This document shows positions 17,548 to 26,039 of a stretch of DNA of 64,000 bases, piece after piece (position 1 is the stretch's first letter; every line of letters begins with the position of its first letter). The notes below the pieces were generated by a model. The model did not search any database. It was not told the DNA's origin and saw only the letters and a list, made by a program, of their open reading frames with translations. The translations under genes were made by a program, and so were the position numbers. Origin of the DNA: Actinoplanes sp. TBRC 11911 (GTDB lineage Bacteria; Actinomycetota; Actinomycetes; Mycobacteriales; Micromonosporaceae); contig NZ_JABBNC010000010.1 of the NCBI RefSeq assembly GCF_012933445.1, positions 124,001 through 188,000 of the forward strand, given 5' to 3'.

Positions 17548-18252
17548 ATGAGATTCCGGCTGATCACCCTGTTCGCCGCCTCCGCACTCGCCCTCACCGG
17601 CCTGACCGGGTTCACCGGCTCCACCCGGTCGCACGGCGGCCCGTGCCGCAACGGCTACGTCGGACTGACCTACGACGACGGCCCCAGCGCGACCACGCCG
17701 CAACTGCTCGCGGCACTGCGCGCCAACCACCTGCGGGCTACGTTCTTCAACCAGGGCAACAACTCGCTGGACCGGCCCGACCAGGTCAAGGCCGAGCTGC
17801 GGGCCGGCATGTGGGTGGGCAACCACACCTTCACCCACCCCCACCTGCCGCAGATCGGCGCCCCGGCCACATTCCAGGAGATTTCCAGTACGCAGTGGGT
17901 GCTGCGCGACATCACCGGACGCGAGCCCACGCTGTTCCGTCCCCCGTTCGGCGAGACCGACGACACGGTACGCGCCGCCGAGGCCCGGATCGGCGTGCTC
18001 GAAGTACTGTGGACGGTCGACTCGCAGGACTGGAACGGCGCCACCCCGGACGCGATCGCGGCGGCCGCGCACACCCTGCAGCCCGGCGGCATCATCCTCA
18101 TGCACGACTGGCCGCCGGCCACCATCGACGCGGTGCCGCTGATCGCCAAGGATCTGGCCGCGCGGGGCTTGTGCGCCGGTAAGATCACCTACACATCGCA
18201 GGACGTGCCGTACGGAAGCCAATTCTTTCATGCCAAGGCCGTACGCCCGTGA
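17548..18252 (+). CDS. Secreted polysaccharide deacetylase (NodB homology domain)
   Basis: 234 residues from ATG at 17548 (GAGG at -10). Signal peptide RFRLITLFAASALALTGLTGF, then a NodB domain with all metal and catalytic motifs: LTYDDGPS (catalytic Asp and metal Asp), HTFTHPHL (metal histidines), RPPFGE, DSQDWNG and LMHDW (catalytic His). It removes acetyl groups from a beta-linked N-acetylated or O-acetylated polymer such as chitin, xylan or peptidoglycan outside the cell. The gene has its own promoter and a putative operator, so expression is probably conditional. Confidence 0.93.
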   Translation: MRFRLITLFAASALALTGLTGFTGSTRSHGGPCRNGYVGLTYDDGPSATTPQLLAALRANHLRATFFNQGNNSLDRPDQVKAELRAGMWVGNHTFTHPHLPQIGAPATFQEISSTQWVLRDITGREPTLFRPPFGETDDTVRAAEARIGVLEVLWTVDSQDWNGATPDAIAAAAHTLQPGGIILMHDWPPATIDAVPLIAKDLAARGLCAGKITYTSQDVPYGSQFFHAKAVRP

Positions 18253-18317
18253 TGGTGGAAAACCCCCGGGCGGTTCCCGGCTTCTGAGCGAGCGCCGCCG
18301 TCCCTAGCGTCCTTGGT

Positions 18318-19043
18318 GTGATCGAACTACGTGAGCTGACGAAACGCTACGGCAAGCGGGTCGCCGTCGACGGGCTGAGCCTGCGGGTCCAGCCCGGCGT
18401 GGTGACCGGCTTCCTCGGCCCGAACGGGTCCGGGAAGTCCACGACGATGCGGATGATCCTCGGTCTGGACGCCCCGGACCACGGCGCGGCACTGATCGAC
18501 GGTGTCCGCTACGCCAAGCTGGGCTGGCCGTTGCGGGCGGTCGGCGCGCTGCTCGACGCCGGGGCGTTCCATCCCGGCCGCAGCGCCCGCGCGCACCTGT
18601 CCGCGCTGGCCGCGAGCAACGACATCCCCGGTTCCCGGGTCGAGCAGGTGCTGCGCGTCGTCGGGTTGTCCGACGTGGCGGCGCGGCGCGCCGGCACCTA
18701 CTCGCTTGGCATGCGCCAGCGGCTCGGCGTCGCGGTGGCCCTGCTCGGCGACCCGGGCGTGCTGCTGCTCGACGAGCCGGTCAACGGCCTCGACCCGGAA
18801 GGCATCCGCTGGATCCGGGACCTGCTGCGCGGGCTCGCCGCCGAAGGCCGCACGGTGTTCGTGTCCAGCCACCTGATCGCCGAGATGGCGCTGACCGCCG
18901 ACCGGCTGGTGGTCATCGGCCGCGGCCGGCTGCTCGCCGAGACCACCGTCGCGGAGCTCGAATCCGGCGGCGACAGCCTGGAGGACGCGTTCTTCCGGCT
19001 CACCTCGCAGGACACCGACTATCGCGGAGTGGGAGCGTCATGA
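18318..19043 (+). CDS. ABC transporter ATP-binding protein
   Basis: 241 residues; leaderless GTG at 18318, seven bases after a TAGCGT -10 (18305-18310). Walker A GPNGSGKST (about 34-42), signature YSLGMRQRL, Walker B LLLDEP, then the switch His in VSSHL. Similarity is to the two-component exporter ATPases (CcmA/DrrA-like) that pair with one small membrane protein. The ATG of the permease overlaps its stop by 4 bp and a histidine kinase/response regulator follows, so the four genes form one operon of the kind that exports peptides or antibiotics and is controlled by its own sensor. Confidence 0.93.
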   Translation: MIELRELTKRYGKRVAVDGLSLRVQPGVVTGFLGPNGSGKSTTMRMILGLDAPDHGAALIDGVRYAKLGWPLRAVGALLDAGAFHPGRSARAHLSALAASNDIPGSRVEQVLRVVGLSDVAARRAGTYSLGMRQRLGVAVALLGDPGVLLLDEPVNGLDPEGIRWIRDLLRGLAAEGRTVFVSSHLIAEMALTADRLVVIGRGRLLAETTVAELESGGDSLEDAFFRLTSQDTDYRGVGAS

Positions 19044-19810
19044 GCGGGTACGGACTACGGCAGGTCACCCGGATGGAACGCATCAAGCTGCGCAGCGTCC
19101 GGTCGACATGGTGGCTGGCGATCGCGGCGGTGGTGCTGATGGGCGCGGTCGGTACCGGGGTGGGTCTCGGGTATCGGTCGCACAGCCCGGTCGCCACCGC
19201 CGCGCAGATACTCAACAACAGCCTCGGCGGTGCCATCGGGGCCCAGCTGCTCCTCGGGGCGCTCGGCGTGCTGGTGGTCAGCGGCGAATACGGCACCGGG
19301 ATGATCCGCTCCACGCTCGCCGCGGTCCCACGCCGCCGGACCGTGCTGGCCGCGAAGGTCGCCGTGTGCGGGGCCGCGGCGCTGCTGGTGGGTCTGGTCG
19401 CGAGCTTCGCCGGCTACCTCGGCGGGCAGCTCGCGATCCGCGGCACCGCCATCCCGGCCGCCTCCCTCGGCGACGCGGACATCCTGCGGCCGGTCGTGCT
19501 GACCGGCGTGTACCTGGGCGTCACCGCGCTCATCGGGGTCGGCGCCGGCACGATCCTGCGGCACTCGGGCGCGGCGATCGGCACACTGTTCGCTCTGCTG
19601 TTCGTCCCGATGATCGTGGCCGGCCTGTTCGGCGAGGACGGCGTCGCGGTCGGCCGCTTCATCCCGCTGCTGATGCTGCTCAACTCGATAGCGGTGACCT
19701 CGCCGGTGCCCGGGCTGTTCTCCGGCTGGGTCAGCGCGCTGCTGATGTGCGCGTACGCGGCGGTGGCGATCCTGATCGGTGGCGTGCTGTTGCGCCGCCG
19801 GGACGCGTGA
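19040..19810 (+). CDS. ABC-2-type transporter permease
   Basis: 256 residues with six transmembrane helices and the typical early stretch GYGLRQVTRMERIKLRSVRSTWW before helix 1 and EYGTGMIRSTLAAVPRRRTVLAAK between helices 2 and 3, both characteristic of ABC-2 permeases. Coupled by a 4-bp overlap to the ATPase at 18318. Together they would form the exporter; the transported compound is unknown. Confidence 0.88.
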   Translation: MSGYGLRQVTRMERIKLRSVRSTWWLAIAAVVLMGAVGTGVGLGYRSHSPVATAAQILNNSLGGAIGAQLLLGALGVLVVSGEYGTGMIRSTLAAVPRRRTVLAAKVAVCGAAALLVGLVASFAGYLGGQLAIRGTAIPAASLGDADILRPVVLTGVYLGVTALIGVGAGTILRHSGAAIGTLFALLFVPMIVAGLFGEDGVAVGRFIPLLMLLNSIAVTSPVPGLFSGWVSALLMCAYAAVAILIGGVLLRRRDA

Positions 19811-19827
19811 GCGGAGAGAATGGGCCG

Positions 19828-21129
19828 ATGACCGCGCTGCGCGCACCGTTCACGGCACTGGCCCTGCGCCAGGTGGTGTTCTGTGTCGCCGGCGTGGTCA
19901 GTGCCGCGGTGATCCTGGCCGTGCCGGCGATCCTGCCCGCCCTCGGGGCGCTCGTCGTCTGGGCGACCGGCGCCACGTCCGACCGGCCCGTCGCACCGCT
20001 GTTCCTGGTGCTGTTGCCGCTCACGCTGGTGCTGCTGGTCGTGCTGGCCGCCCCGCTCGGGCGCGGGCTTTCTCGGGTGCATCGCGGGCTCGCGGATCGG
20101 CTGCTCGGCGTGCGCGTGGACGGCCCGCCCGCCAGGCGCTCCCTGGTGTCCGACGGGCCGGGGTGGCGTGCCGTGGCGTACGGGCTGCTGAAGGTGCCGT
20201 TGGCCATTCCCGAGGGGTACGGCGCTTTCTGTTACGTGTTCGGGGTGGTCAACCTGAGCTACCCGGTGTGGTGGCCGCTGTTCCGCAACCATCCACCCGG
20301 GACGACCCTCGGGCCGGTGCACGCGCTGACGCCGTTCGGCACCCTCGACACACGCACGTTCGGCGGCACGTTCCTGATCGCCGCGGCCGGGCTCGGCATG
20401 CTGCTGGTGGCGCCGTGGCTGATGCGGGCCGGCATAGCGATGGACGTGGCCGCCATGCGCCGGCTGCTCGGGCCGCGCGGGCTGGCCGAGCGGGTCCGTG
20501 AGCTGCAGGTCAGCCGGGCCCGGGCGATCGACGACGCGGCCGCGATGATGCGCCGGCTCGAACGCGACCTGCACGACGGCGCGCAGATCCGGCTGGCCAC
20601 CCTCGCGATGAACCTCGGCATGGCGGCCGAGAAGCTCGGTGCCGAAGGGCCGCCGCCGGATCTCGCGCAGGCCCGCGAGCTGGTGGCTCTGGCGCATCGC
20701 GGGGCCAAGGACGCCCTCGCCGATCTGCGCGATCTGGTGCGCGGGATTCATCCGCCGGTGCTCGACAACGGGCTTGGGGACGCGCTGGCTACGCTCGCGT
20801 CGAGTAGTGCGATTCCGGTGGAGGTGGAGGTTTCGCTGCCGTCGCGGCCGGCGCCGGCGATCGAGACGATCGCGTATTTCTGTGCCGCCGAGCTGCTGGC
20901 GAACGCGGCGAAACACAGCCGGGCTGGTCGGATCGGGCTGGGGGTCAGCGGGTCGGGCGCCCATTTGACCGTGACGGTTTCGGATGATGGGGCCGGTGGG
21001 GCGGATCCGGACGGGCCGGGGCTGTCCGGGCTGGCCCGCCGGATTGCGGTTGTGGACGGGCGGATGCGGGTTTTCAGCCCGGCCGGTGGTCCGACGCTTG
21101 TCTCGATCGAGCTGCCTACGCACGTGTGA
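19828..21129 (+). CDS. Sensor histidine kinase (HisKA_3, NarL/DesK group)
   Basis: 433 residues from ATG at 19828. About 200 residues of N-terminal membrane domain (four or more helices and a sensor-like segment with YPVWWPLF), then the dimerisation/phosphoacceptor helix with ERDLHDGAQIR (phospho-His about 249), and a HATPase_c domain (ELLANAAKHS N-box, DDGAGGADPDGPGLSGLARR G-box). Sits 17 bp after the permease and 15 bp before its response regulator. Probably senses membrane stress or the exporter's substrate. Third-position GC falls noticeably toward its 3' end. Confidence 0.93.
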   Translation: MTALRAPFTALALRQVVFCVAGVVSAAVILAVPAILPALGALVVWATGATSDRPVAPLFLVLLPLTLVLLVVLAAPLGRGLSRVHRGLADRLLGVRVDGPPARRSLVSDGPGWRAVAYGLLKVPLAIPEGYGAFCYVFGVVNLSYPVWWPLFRNHPPGTTLGPVHALTPFGTLDTRTFGGTFLIAAAGLGMLLVAPWLMRAGIAMDVAAMRRLLGPRGLAERVRELQVSRARAIDDAAAMMRRLERDLHDGAQIRLATLAMNLGMAAEKLGAEGPPPDLAQARELVALAHRGAKDALADLRDLVRGIHPPVLDNGLGDALATLASSSAIPVEVEVSLPSRPAPAIETIAYFCAAELLANAAKHSRAGRIGLGVSGSGAHLTVTVSDDGAGGADPDGPGLSGLARRIAVVDGRMRVFSPAGGPTLVSIELPTHV

Positions 21130-21144
21130 AGGGAGGTTCACTGA

Positions 21145-21789
21145 ATGCGGGTGGTGATCGCGGAGGATGCCGCGATGATGCGGGAGGGCCTGGTGCGGCT
21201 GCTGACCGATCGCGGGTTCGAGGTGTGCGCGGCGGTGGCGGACGCTGCGGCGTTGCGGGTCGCGGTGGCGGAGATGGTGCCCGATGTGGCGATCGTCGAC
21301 ATTCGGATGCCCCCTACGCACACCGATGAAGGGCTGCGGGCGGCTCTCGACATCCGGCGGGACCATCCCGGGGTGGGGGTGCTGGTGTTCTCGCAGTACG
21401 TGGAGACGCGTTATGCGGCGCGGCTGCTCGCCGACCGGCCGGCGGGGGTCGGATACCTGCTCAAGGACCGGGTGGCAGACGTGGCGGATTTCGTGGATGC
21501 GCTGACGCGGGTGGCTTCCGGGGGGACGGCGCTGGATCCGGAGGTGGTCGGACACCTGATGCGGGCCGGGCGGGACACGGCGGGGTTGGGGTCGCTTACT
21601 CCGCGGGAGCGGGAGGTGTTGTCGCTGATGGCCGAGGGTAGGTCGAACGCCGGGATCGCGGGTGCGCTGGCCATCACGCCCGGGGTGGTGGAGAAGCACG
21701 TGGCGAACATTTTCGCGAAGCTCGGCCTGCCGTCCTCGGACAGCGACAACCGCCGCGTTTTGGCCGTCCTCCGCCACGTCGGGGGGTAG
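21145..21789 (+). CDS. LuxR/NarL-family response regulator
   Basis: 214 residues. Receiver domain with phospho-Asp in VAIVDIRMP (D52), the acidic pair EDAAM at the start and Lys in GYLLKDRVAD; C-terminal LuxR helix-turn-helix SLTPREREVLSLMAEGRSNAGIAGALAITPGVVEKHVANIFAKLGL. GGGAGG lies upstream of the ATG. It is the partner of the preceding kinase and most likely controls the ABC operon at 18318. Confidence 0.94.
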   Translation: MRVVIAEDAAMMREGLVRLLTDRGFEVCAAVADAAALRVAVAEMVPDVAIVDIRMPPTHTDEGLRAALDIRRDHPGVGVLVFSQYVETRYAARLLADRPAGVGYLLKDRVADVADFVDALTRVASGGTALDPEVVGHLMRAGRDTAGLGSLTPREREVLSLMAEGRSNAGIAGALAITPGVVEKHVANIFAKLGLPSSDSDNRRVLAVLRHVGG

Positions 21790-21892
21790 ATCCGTTCCGC
21801 CGCCGAGACGCTCAACGCGCTTCGCATGTCTCCAGGCCGGCGGACGCTTCGTACATCGATCCCACTATGTGGAGGCCCTTACCACATCCTGG

Positions 21893-22418
21893 AACTGTTC
21901 AGCTGTTTCTCGCGCCGCTTACGCTCCGATGAGTTGGCCTTGCGGGGAGGACCTGCGCGGGCCGTCGCTGTGGGGAGCCGAGACCTCCCGGTCGTGGCGG
22001 CTGCCCACACCTGGGTGGGGGTGGCTGCGGTGTGGGCAACCGCAACTTCCTCGGCGTCGCGACTGCCCACACGGGGGTGGGGGTGGCTGCGGTGTGGGCA
22101 ACCACTACCTTCCCGGCGTCACGACTGCCCACACGGGGGTGGGGGTGGCTGCGGTGTGGGCAACCACTACCTTCCCGGCGTCACGACTGCCCACACGGGG
22201 GTGGGGGTGGCTGCGGTGTGGGCAACCGCAACCTCCTCGGCGTCACGACTGCCCACACCTGGATGGGGGCGGCTGCGGTGTGGGCAACCGCAACCTTCCC
22301 GGCGTCGCGGCTCCCCACGCCCGGGTGGGGGGCCACTGTGGGGAGCTGGGACCTGCCCGGGCCTGGCGGCGTCGCCTCGCACGGGGGCTCCCGGCCGACG
22401 GAACCAGCTGAACAGTTA
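21893..22418. mobile_element. MITE-like insertion nested in repeat copy C
   Basis: Ends are perfect 13-bp inverted repeats, AACTGTTCAGCTG (21893-21905) and CAGCTGAACAGTT (22405-22417). The flanks are a direct duplication CACATCCTGG (21883-21892 and 22419-22428; 11 bp if the next A is counted). Removing the insert restores the same dyad-hairpin order seen in copies D and E, proving insertion into a pre-existing element. About 525 bp, no transposase; the inside is a 62-bp tandem array. The transposase family is unknown; 10-11 bp duplications occur in the IS4-like group. Confidence 0.85.
21968..22380. repeat. 62-bp tandem array of hairpin units inside the MITE-like element
   Basis: Units start at 21968, 22030, 22092, 22154, 22216, 22278 and about 22336. 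The units at 22092 and 22154 are identical; outer ones diverge. Each carries GTGTGGGCA and, 25 nt later, TGCCCACAC (9-bp perfect inverted repeat), followed by a G-rich strand (CGGGGGTGGGGGTGGC). Each unit can fold as a hairpin, and the G runs could also form a quadruplex. Confidence 0.9.
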
Positions 22419-22740
22419 CACATCCTGGACTTCCTTGAGACCTTGGCGAGTTACGCCCACATTCGAGCCCCAACTCTCCAAGGTCTACGAAACGTCGGTG
22501 AAAGCCGCAGAACAAATGCCGCAAGCGCGGACGAATAGCCCTCCACTATGGACATGAGTCTCACATCGCGGACTCAGCCGCCACGATGTGGCCGCCAGTC
22601 CCAGACGACGGACACAAGTCCCACATTGTGGGCCTCGCAGGTACGCCTGTGCCGGTTGACCGAGGCTGTTCAGCGGCGCCTCGAGAAACGGGATGGCCAG
22701 AACCATGCCGAGCCAAACGAACGTCACCGCCGCGTGGCCG

Positions 22741-23598
22741 TCACGCCCGGCCCGCTTCGCTCAGGTGGGCGAGGCAGAGGTCCGGCTCCGCGAACGGCTC
22801 GAGCCGCCGCACGGTGATCGGCGCACTGCGGGCCTCCAACGCACCCTGCATGAGCCCGAGGTGAACCGCGCAGACGACCTCCCCGCCGCGCTCGACAAGC
22901 TCAAGGAACGGGCAGTCCCGCAGACCGATCCGCCGCGCCTGCATTTCAGGGTCGAAGCCAAGCGTGCCGAGCAGCTCAACCAACCACGCGGTGGCCTGGT
23001 CTTTGGCGTCTTGGCCGGCGCCACCCCGACCACCACCCGCCCCGCCGACGGTCGCGTCCTGAGCGGTCGCGCTCTCAGCGGTCGCGTCCTCAGCCGTTGC
23101 GTCCTTGGCGCTCGCGTCCTCGGCGGTCGCGTCCTTGGCAGTCACGGTCTCGGCGGTCGCGTCCTTGGCAGTCACGGTCTCGGCGGTCGCGTCCTTGGCA
23201 GTCACGGTCTCGGCGCTCGCGTTCTCGGCGGCGATCGACCGATTGCCGGTTGCGCCGTCGGGGGCTTGACCCAGCCGCCGACCCCAACGCCGTCCGGCCG
23301 CCGTCGCGCTGGCGGCCGGATCGGGGTCGTGCGCGAAGCCGTCGATCAGGATCTCCGCCAGCATGCGGTAGTCGCGATATCCGGTGGAATCCATCCGGCG
23401 GACCGCGCGGAACCTCAGCGCCGGGCGGCCCGGCCCGGTCGGCACCGTCGCGACCTGCTCCACCCGGCCCGCCCTGGTGAGCGAGTCGAGATGGAACCGC
23501 ACCGTGTTGAGGTGCACGCCGAGCCGGGCGGCGATGTCGGCGATGCTCATCGGCTGGTCCGCTGCGCGCAGCACACGCAGGACGTCCCGAGCGTTCAC
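22741..23598 (-). CDS. ArsR/SufR-like winged-helix regulator with repeat-expanded linker
   Basis: 285 residues. N-terminal winged helix (residues about 5-60: DVLRVLRAADQPMSIADIAARLGVHLNTVRFHLDSL) and wing GRPALRFR as in COG2345 regulators. The C-terminal domain carries three cysteines (DCPFLELV, VVCAVHLGLMQGAL, LCLAHL), the pattern by which SufR-type proteins hold an Fe-S cluster. Between them lies an abnormal linker of about 75 residues made of AETVTAKDAT-type repeats (three exact 30-bp DNA repeats plus 15-bp derivatives), not present in usual family members of about 210-230 residues. Divergent from a methyltransferase it probably controls. Confidence 0.88.
   Translation of the reverse strand: MNARDVLRVLRAADQPMSIADIAARLGVHLNTVRFHLDSLTRAGRVEQVATVPTGPGRPALRFRAVRRMDSTGYRDYRMLAEILIDGFAHDPDPAASATAAGRRWGRRLGQAPDGATGNRSIAAENASAETVTAKDATAETVTAKDATAETVTAKDATAEDASAKDATAEDATAESATAQDATVGGAGGGRGGAGQDAKDQATAWLVELLGTLGFDPEMQARRIGLRDCPFLELVERGGEVVCAVHLGLMQGALEARSAPITVRRLEPFAEPDLCLAHLSEAGRA
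23131..23220. repeat. Three 30-bp in-frame tandem repeats
   Basis: Unit GTCCTTGGCAGTCACGGTCT plus CGGCGGTCGC at 23131, 23161 and 23191; the third differs by one base. Each adds ten residues (AETVTAKDAT) to the regulator linker. Related 15-bp half-units extend to about 23040. Confidence 0.95.
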
Positions 23599-23634
23599 TA
23601 GGCCCTCCCCGAAGCACGAACTATCACGAAGGTC

Positions 23635-23672
23635 ACCCTATCCGGTTTTTACAACTGGTGCTTGTATAAATT
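23635..23672. promoter_or_regulatory. Imperfect palindrome and -10 in regulator/methyltransferase intergenic region
   Basis: TTTACAA (about 23648) and TTGTATAAA (23662-23670) form an imperfect dyad; TATAAA (23665-23670) is the best -10 for the methyltransferase. The dyad overlaps it, so the divergent regulator could bind here. Confidence 0.45.
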
Positions 23673-23694
23673 CCATCACCGAAGGAGGCGACCG

Positions 23695-24477
23695 ATGAGC
23701 CGCGACGACACCCATGTGGCCGGATACGGGTTGCTGGCCCGGCTGGGCAAACGAGTCCTGCGGCCCGGCGGCGCCGAACTCACCGAGACCCTGCTCGCCC
23801 GCGCGGAGCTCACCGGCTCCGATGTGGTCGAGCTGGCGATCGGCCGGGCCCGCACCACCCGCGAGATCCTGGACCGGCACCCACACTCGTACGTCGGCAT
23901 CGACAACGACCCCGACGCGATCGCCGCGGCCCGCCGCGCGCTGCCTCGCCAGGGCAGTTTCCTCGTCACCGACGCGGCTTCCACCGGCTTGCCCGACGCC
24001 TGCGCCGACGTCGTGATCGGCGAGGCGATGCTCACGATGCAGGGCGACCACGCCAAGCACGCGATCGTCGCCGAGGCGGCCCGGATGCTGCGGCCCCAGG
24101 GCCGGTACGCCATCCACGAACTGGCCCTGACCCCGGACACGATCGACGACGCCACCAAGACCACCATCCGGAAGGCACTGGCCCGGTCCCTGCGAGTCAA
24201 CGCCCGCCCGCTGACCATCGTGGAATGGCAGGCGCTGCTGGCCCGGCACGGCCTCGTCATCGACCACGTGGACGCGGCCCCGATGGCCCTGTTGCAGCCC
24301 CGGCGCGTACTGGCCGATGAGGGCGTCGCCGGCACCGCGCGCTTCGCCCGGAATCTGCTGACCCACCCCGACGCCCGCCGGCGGGTGCTGGCGATGCGCC
24401 GCACGTTCCGCACCCACCACACGAACCTGACAGCCGTGGCCATCGTCGCCCACAAGGCGGAGCCGAAGACGTCATAA
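23695..24477 (+). CDS. Class I SAM-dependent methyltransferase
   Basis: 260 residues from ATG at 23695 (GGAGG six bases upstream; an earlier in-frame ATG is inside the operator). Rossmann motif I is VVELAIGRARTTREIL (with the acidic residue of motif I), motif II VGIDNDPDAIAAARRAL (Asp binding SAM ribose), then DAASTGLPDACADVVIGEAMLTMQ. The rest resembles UbiE/arsenite-type small-molecule methyltransferases. Paired with the divergent Fe-S-type regulator, a redox- or nitric-oxide-linked role is conceivable but not shown. Confidence 0.85.
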   Translation: MSRDDTHVAGYGLLARLGKRVLRPGGAELTETLLARAELTGSDVVELAIGRARTTREILDRHPHSYVGIDNDPDAIAAARRALPRQGSFLVTDAASTGLPDACADVVIGEAMLTMQGDHAKHAIVAEAARMLRPQGRYAIHELALTPDTIDDATKTTIRKALARSLRVNARPLTIVEWQALLARHGLVIDHVDAAPMALLQPRRVLADEGVAGTARFARNLLTHPDARRRVLAMRRTFRTHHTNLTAVAIVAHKAEPKTS

Positions 24478-24515
24478 CGGTGGCCGCGCCACGCGCTCCC
24501 GACACCTCTGACAAG

Positions 24516-24580
24516 TTGACATGTTGACTGGACATGTTGACGTTGAGTTGACTGCATTGACTTGAGTTGACTGCATCAAC
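24516..24580. repeat. Cluster of TTGAC repeats upstream of selA
   Basis: TTGAC occurs at 24516, 24524, 24537, 24548, 24557 and 24567, with TTGAG at 24543 and 24562. It includes a 19-bp direct repeat TTGAGTTGACTGCATnnAC (24543 and 24562) and two copies of ACATGTTGAC. An 18-bp repeat (GCACGAGCGTCAACCGCC) follows near 24625-24660, with its complement GTCAA. Dense repeated half-sites ahead of a gene suggest cooperative protein binding. Confidence 0.6.
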
Positions 24581-24737
24581 ATGGCGAACGTAATGACGTC
24601 AAACCAAATGTCGCGGCCCACGGCACGAGCGTCAACCGCCGCACGAGCGTCAACCGCCGCACCAACCGCGACCCACAGCACCCCCGCCACCCACCGCCCC
24701 GTCTGCAAAAACCGCGCTAACGGTACAGAATGACCGC

Positions 24738-26036
24738 GTGACGACTGACTCGCGGCGACAGGTACCACGCACCGACGCCGTACTCGCCGACCCGCGCCTG
24801 ATCGCGGCCGGCGAGCGCCTCGGCCGCAACGTCGTCAAGGCCGCCGTCGTAGCGGCGCAACAACGGGTCCGCGACGGCACACTCGATCCCGACGCCGTAG
24901 CCGACGCCGCCCACGCTTCCCTGCCACCCACCGCGGGCGGGCTGCGCCCGGTCCTGAACGCCACCGGCGTCGTCCTGCACACCAACCTCGGCCGAGCCGC
25001 GCTCTCCGACGCCGCACGCGAGGCGATCCTCGCGTCCACCGGCCACACCGACGTCGAACTCGACCTCACCACCGGCCGCCGGGCACGCCGCGGCCGGACC
25101 GCCCTGGCGGCCCTCCAGACGGCCGTGCCGGACGCCGGCGCCGTCCACGTGGTCAACAACGGCGCCGCCGCCCTCGTCCTCACCGCCACCGCCCTGGCCC
25201 AGCAGCGAGAGATCATCGTCAGCCGCGGCGAGATGGTGGAGATCGGCGACGGTTTCCGCCTGCCCGAGCTGCTCGAATCCACCGGCGCCAAGCTGCGCGA
25301 GGTAGGCACCACCAACCGCACAACCCCCGCCGACTACCAGCAGGCGATCACCGAGAACACCGCGTTCATCCTCAAGGTCCACCCCTCCAACTTCGTCGTA
25401 CGCGGTTTCACCAGCGCCGCCACGATCGCCTCCCTCACGGAGCTGGGAGTCCCGGTAGTCGCCGACATCGGCTCCGGCCTGCTGCGCCCCGAGCCGCTGC
25501 TCCCCGACGAACCGGACGCCGCCACCACCCTGCGCGAGGGCGCCGACCTGGTCATCGCCAGCGGCGACAAGCTCCTCGGCGGTCCCCAGGCGGGCCTGCT
25601 GCTGGGCGACGCCGGCCTGATCGAACGCCTCCGCCGCCACCCCCTGGCCCGGGCGCTGCGGGTGGACAAGCTGACCCTGTCCGCGTTGCAGGCGACCGTA
25701 GCGGGCCCGCCCACCCCTACGTGGCAGGCCCTGCACACCGACCTCACGCAACTCCACAAACGCACCAAGAACGCCCTCACGCAACTCACCGCCGCAGGCA
25801 TCGAGGCCACCCTGACGGAGTCGACGGCGGTGGTGGGCGGCGGCGGCGCCCCCGAGGTCACCCTCCCGTCCTGGTCCATCGCCCTGCCCGGCCGGTACGC
25901 CTCCCCGCTGCGCCAGGCCGCCACCCCCGTAGTGGGCCGCGTCGAGAAGGGCCGGCTCCTCCTGGACTTACGCTGCGTCCCGCCCGTACAGGATCCGGCC
26001 CTGATCGCCGCGGTGATCGCCGTCGCGGAGGGCTGA
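24738..26036 (+). CDS. selA: L-seryl-tRNA(Sec) selenium transferase
   Basis: 432 residues from GTG at 24738, eight bases after TACAGA, so probably leaderless. SelA converts serine on tRNA-Sec to selenocysteine with selenophosphate, using PLP. Visible: N-terminal helical domain (RLIAAGERLGRNVVK), the family block LRPVLNATGVVLHTNLGRA, FILKVHPSNFVVRGF, and the PLP lysine K278 in ASGDKLLGGPQAG. Followed after 3 bp by selB. Length and motifs match bacterial SelA without truncation. Confidence 0.97.
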   Translation: MTTDSRRQVPRTDAVLADPRLIAAGERLGRNVVKAAVVAAQQRVRDGTLDPDAVADAAHASLPPTAGGLRPVLNATGVVLHTNLGRAALSDAAREAILASTGHTDVELDLTTGRRARRGRTALAALQTAVPDAGAVHVVNNGAAALVLTATALAQQREIIVSRGEMVEIGDGFRLPELLESTGAKLREVGTTNRTTPADYQQAITENTAFILKVHPSNFVVRGFTSAATIASLTELGVPVVADIGSGLLRPEPLLPDEPDAATTLREGADLVIASGDKLLGGPQAGLLLGDAGLIERLRRHPLARALRVDKLTLSALQATVAGPPTPTWQALHTDLTQLHKRTKNALTQLTAAGIEATLTESTAVVGGGGAPEVTLPSWSIALPGRYASPLRQAATPVVGRVEKGRLLLDLRCVPPVQDPALIAAVIAVAEG

Positions 26037-26039
26037 GCG

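Larger units (their letters stand above)
21861..22650 (+). repeat. Dispersed hairpin/dyad element, copy C, split by an insertion
   Basis: Left part: dyad CCACTATGTGG (about 21862) and CCACATCCTGG (21882). The MITE-like insertion (21893-22418) then interrupts it, and CACATCCTGG resumes at 22419. Hairpin 22438-22486 (AGACCTTGG...CCAAGGTCT). After a spacer containing AACGTCGGTGAAAGCCG come five dyads near 22532, 22552, 22572, 22592 and 22613 (CCACTATGGAC, TCACATCGCGGA, CCACGATGTGG, CCCAGACGACGGA, CCCACATTGTGGG). Lies between convergent genes; the gap 21790-22740 has no supported gene. Confidence 0.88.

Noticed and set aside
21968..22380. CRISPR array
   Set aside because: Whole 62-bp units repeat without unique spacers; inverted repeats lie inside the unit and no cas genes are near.
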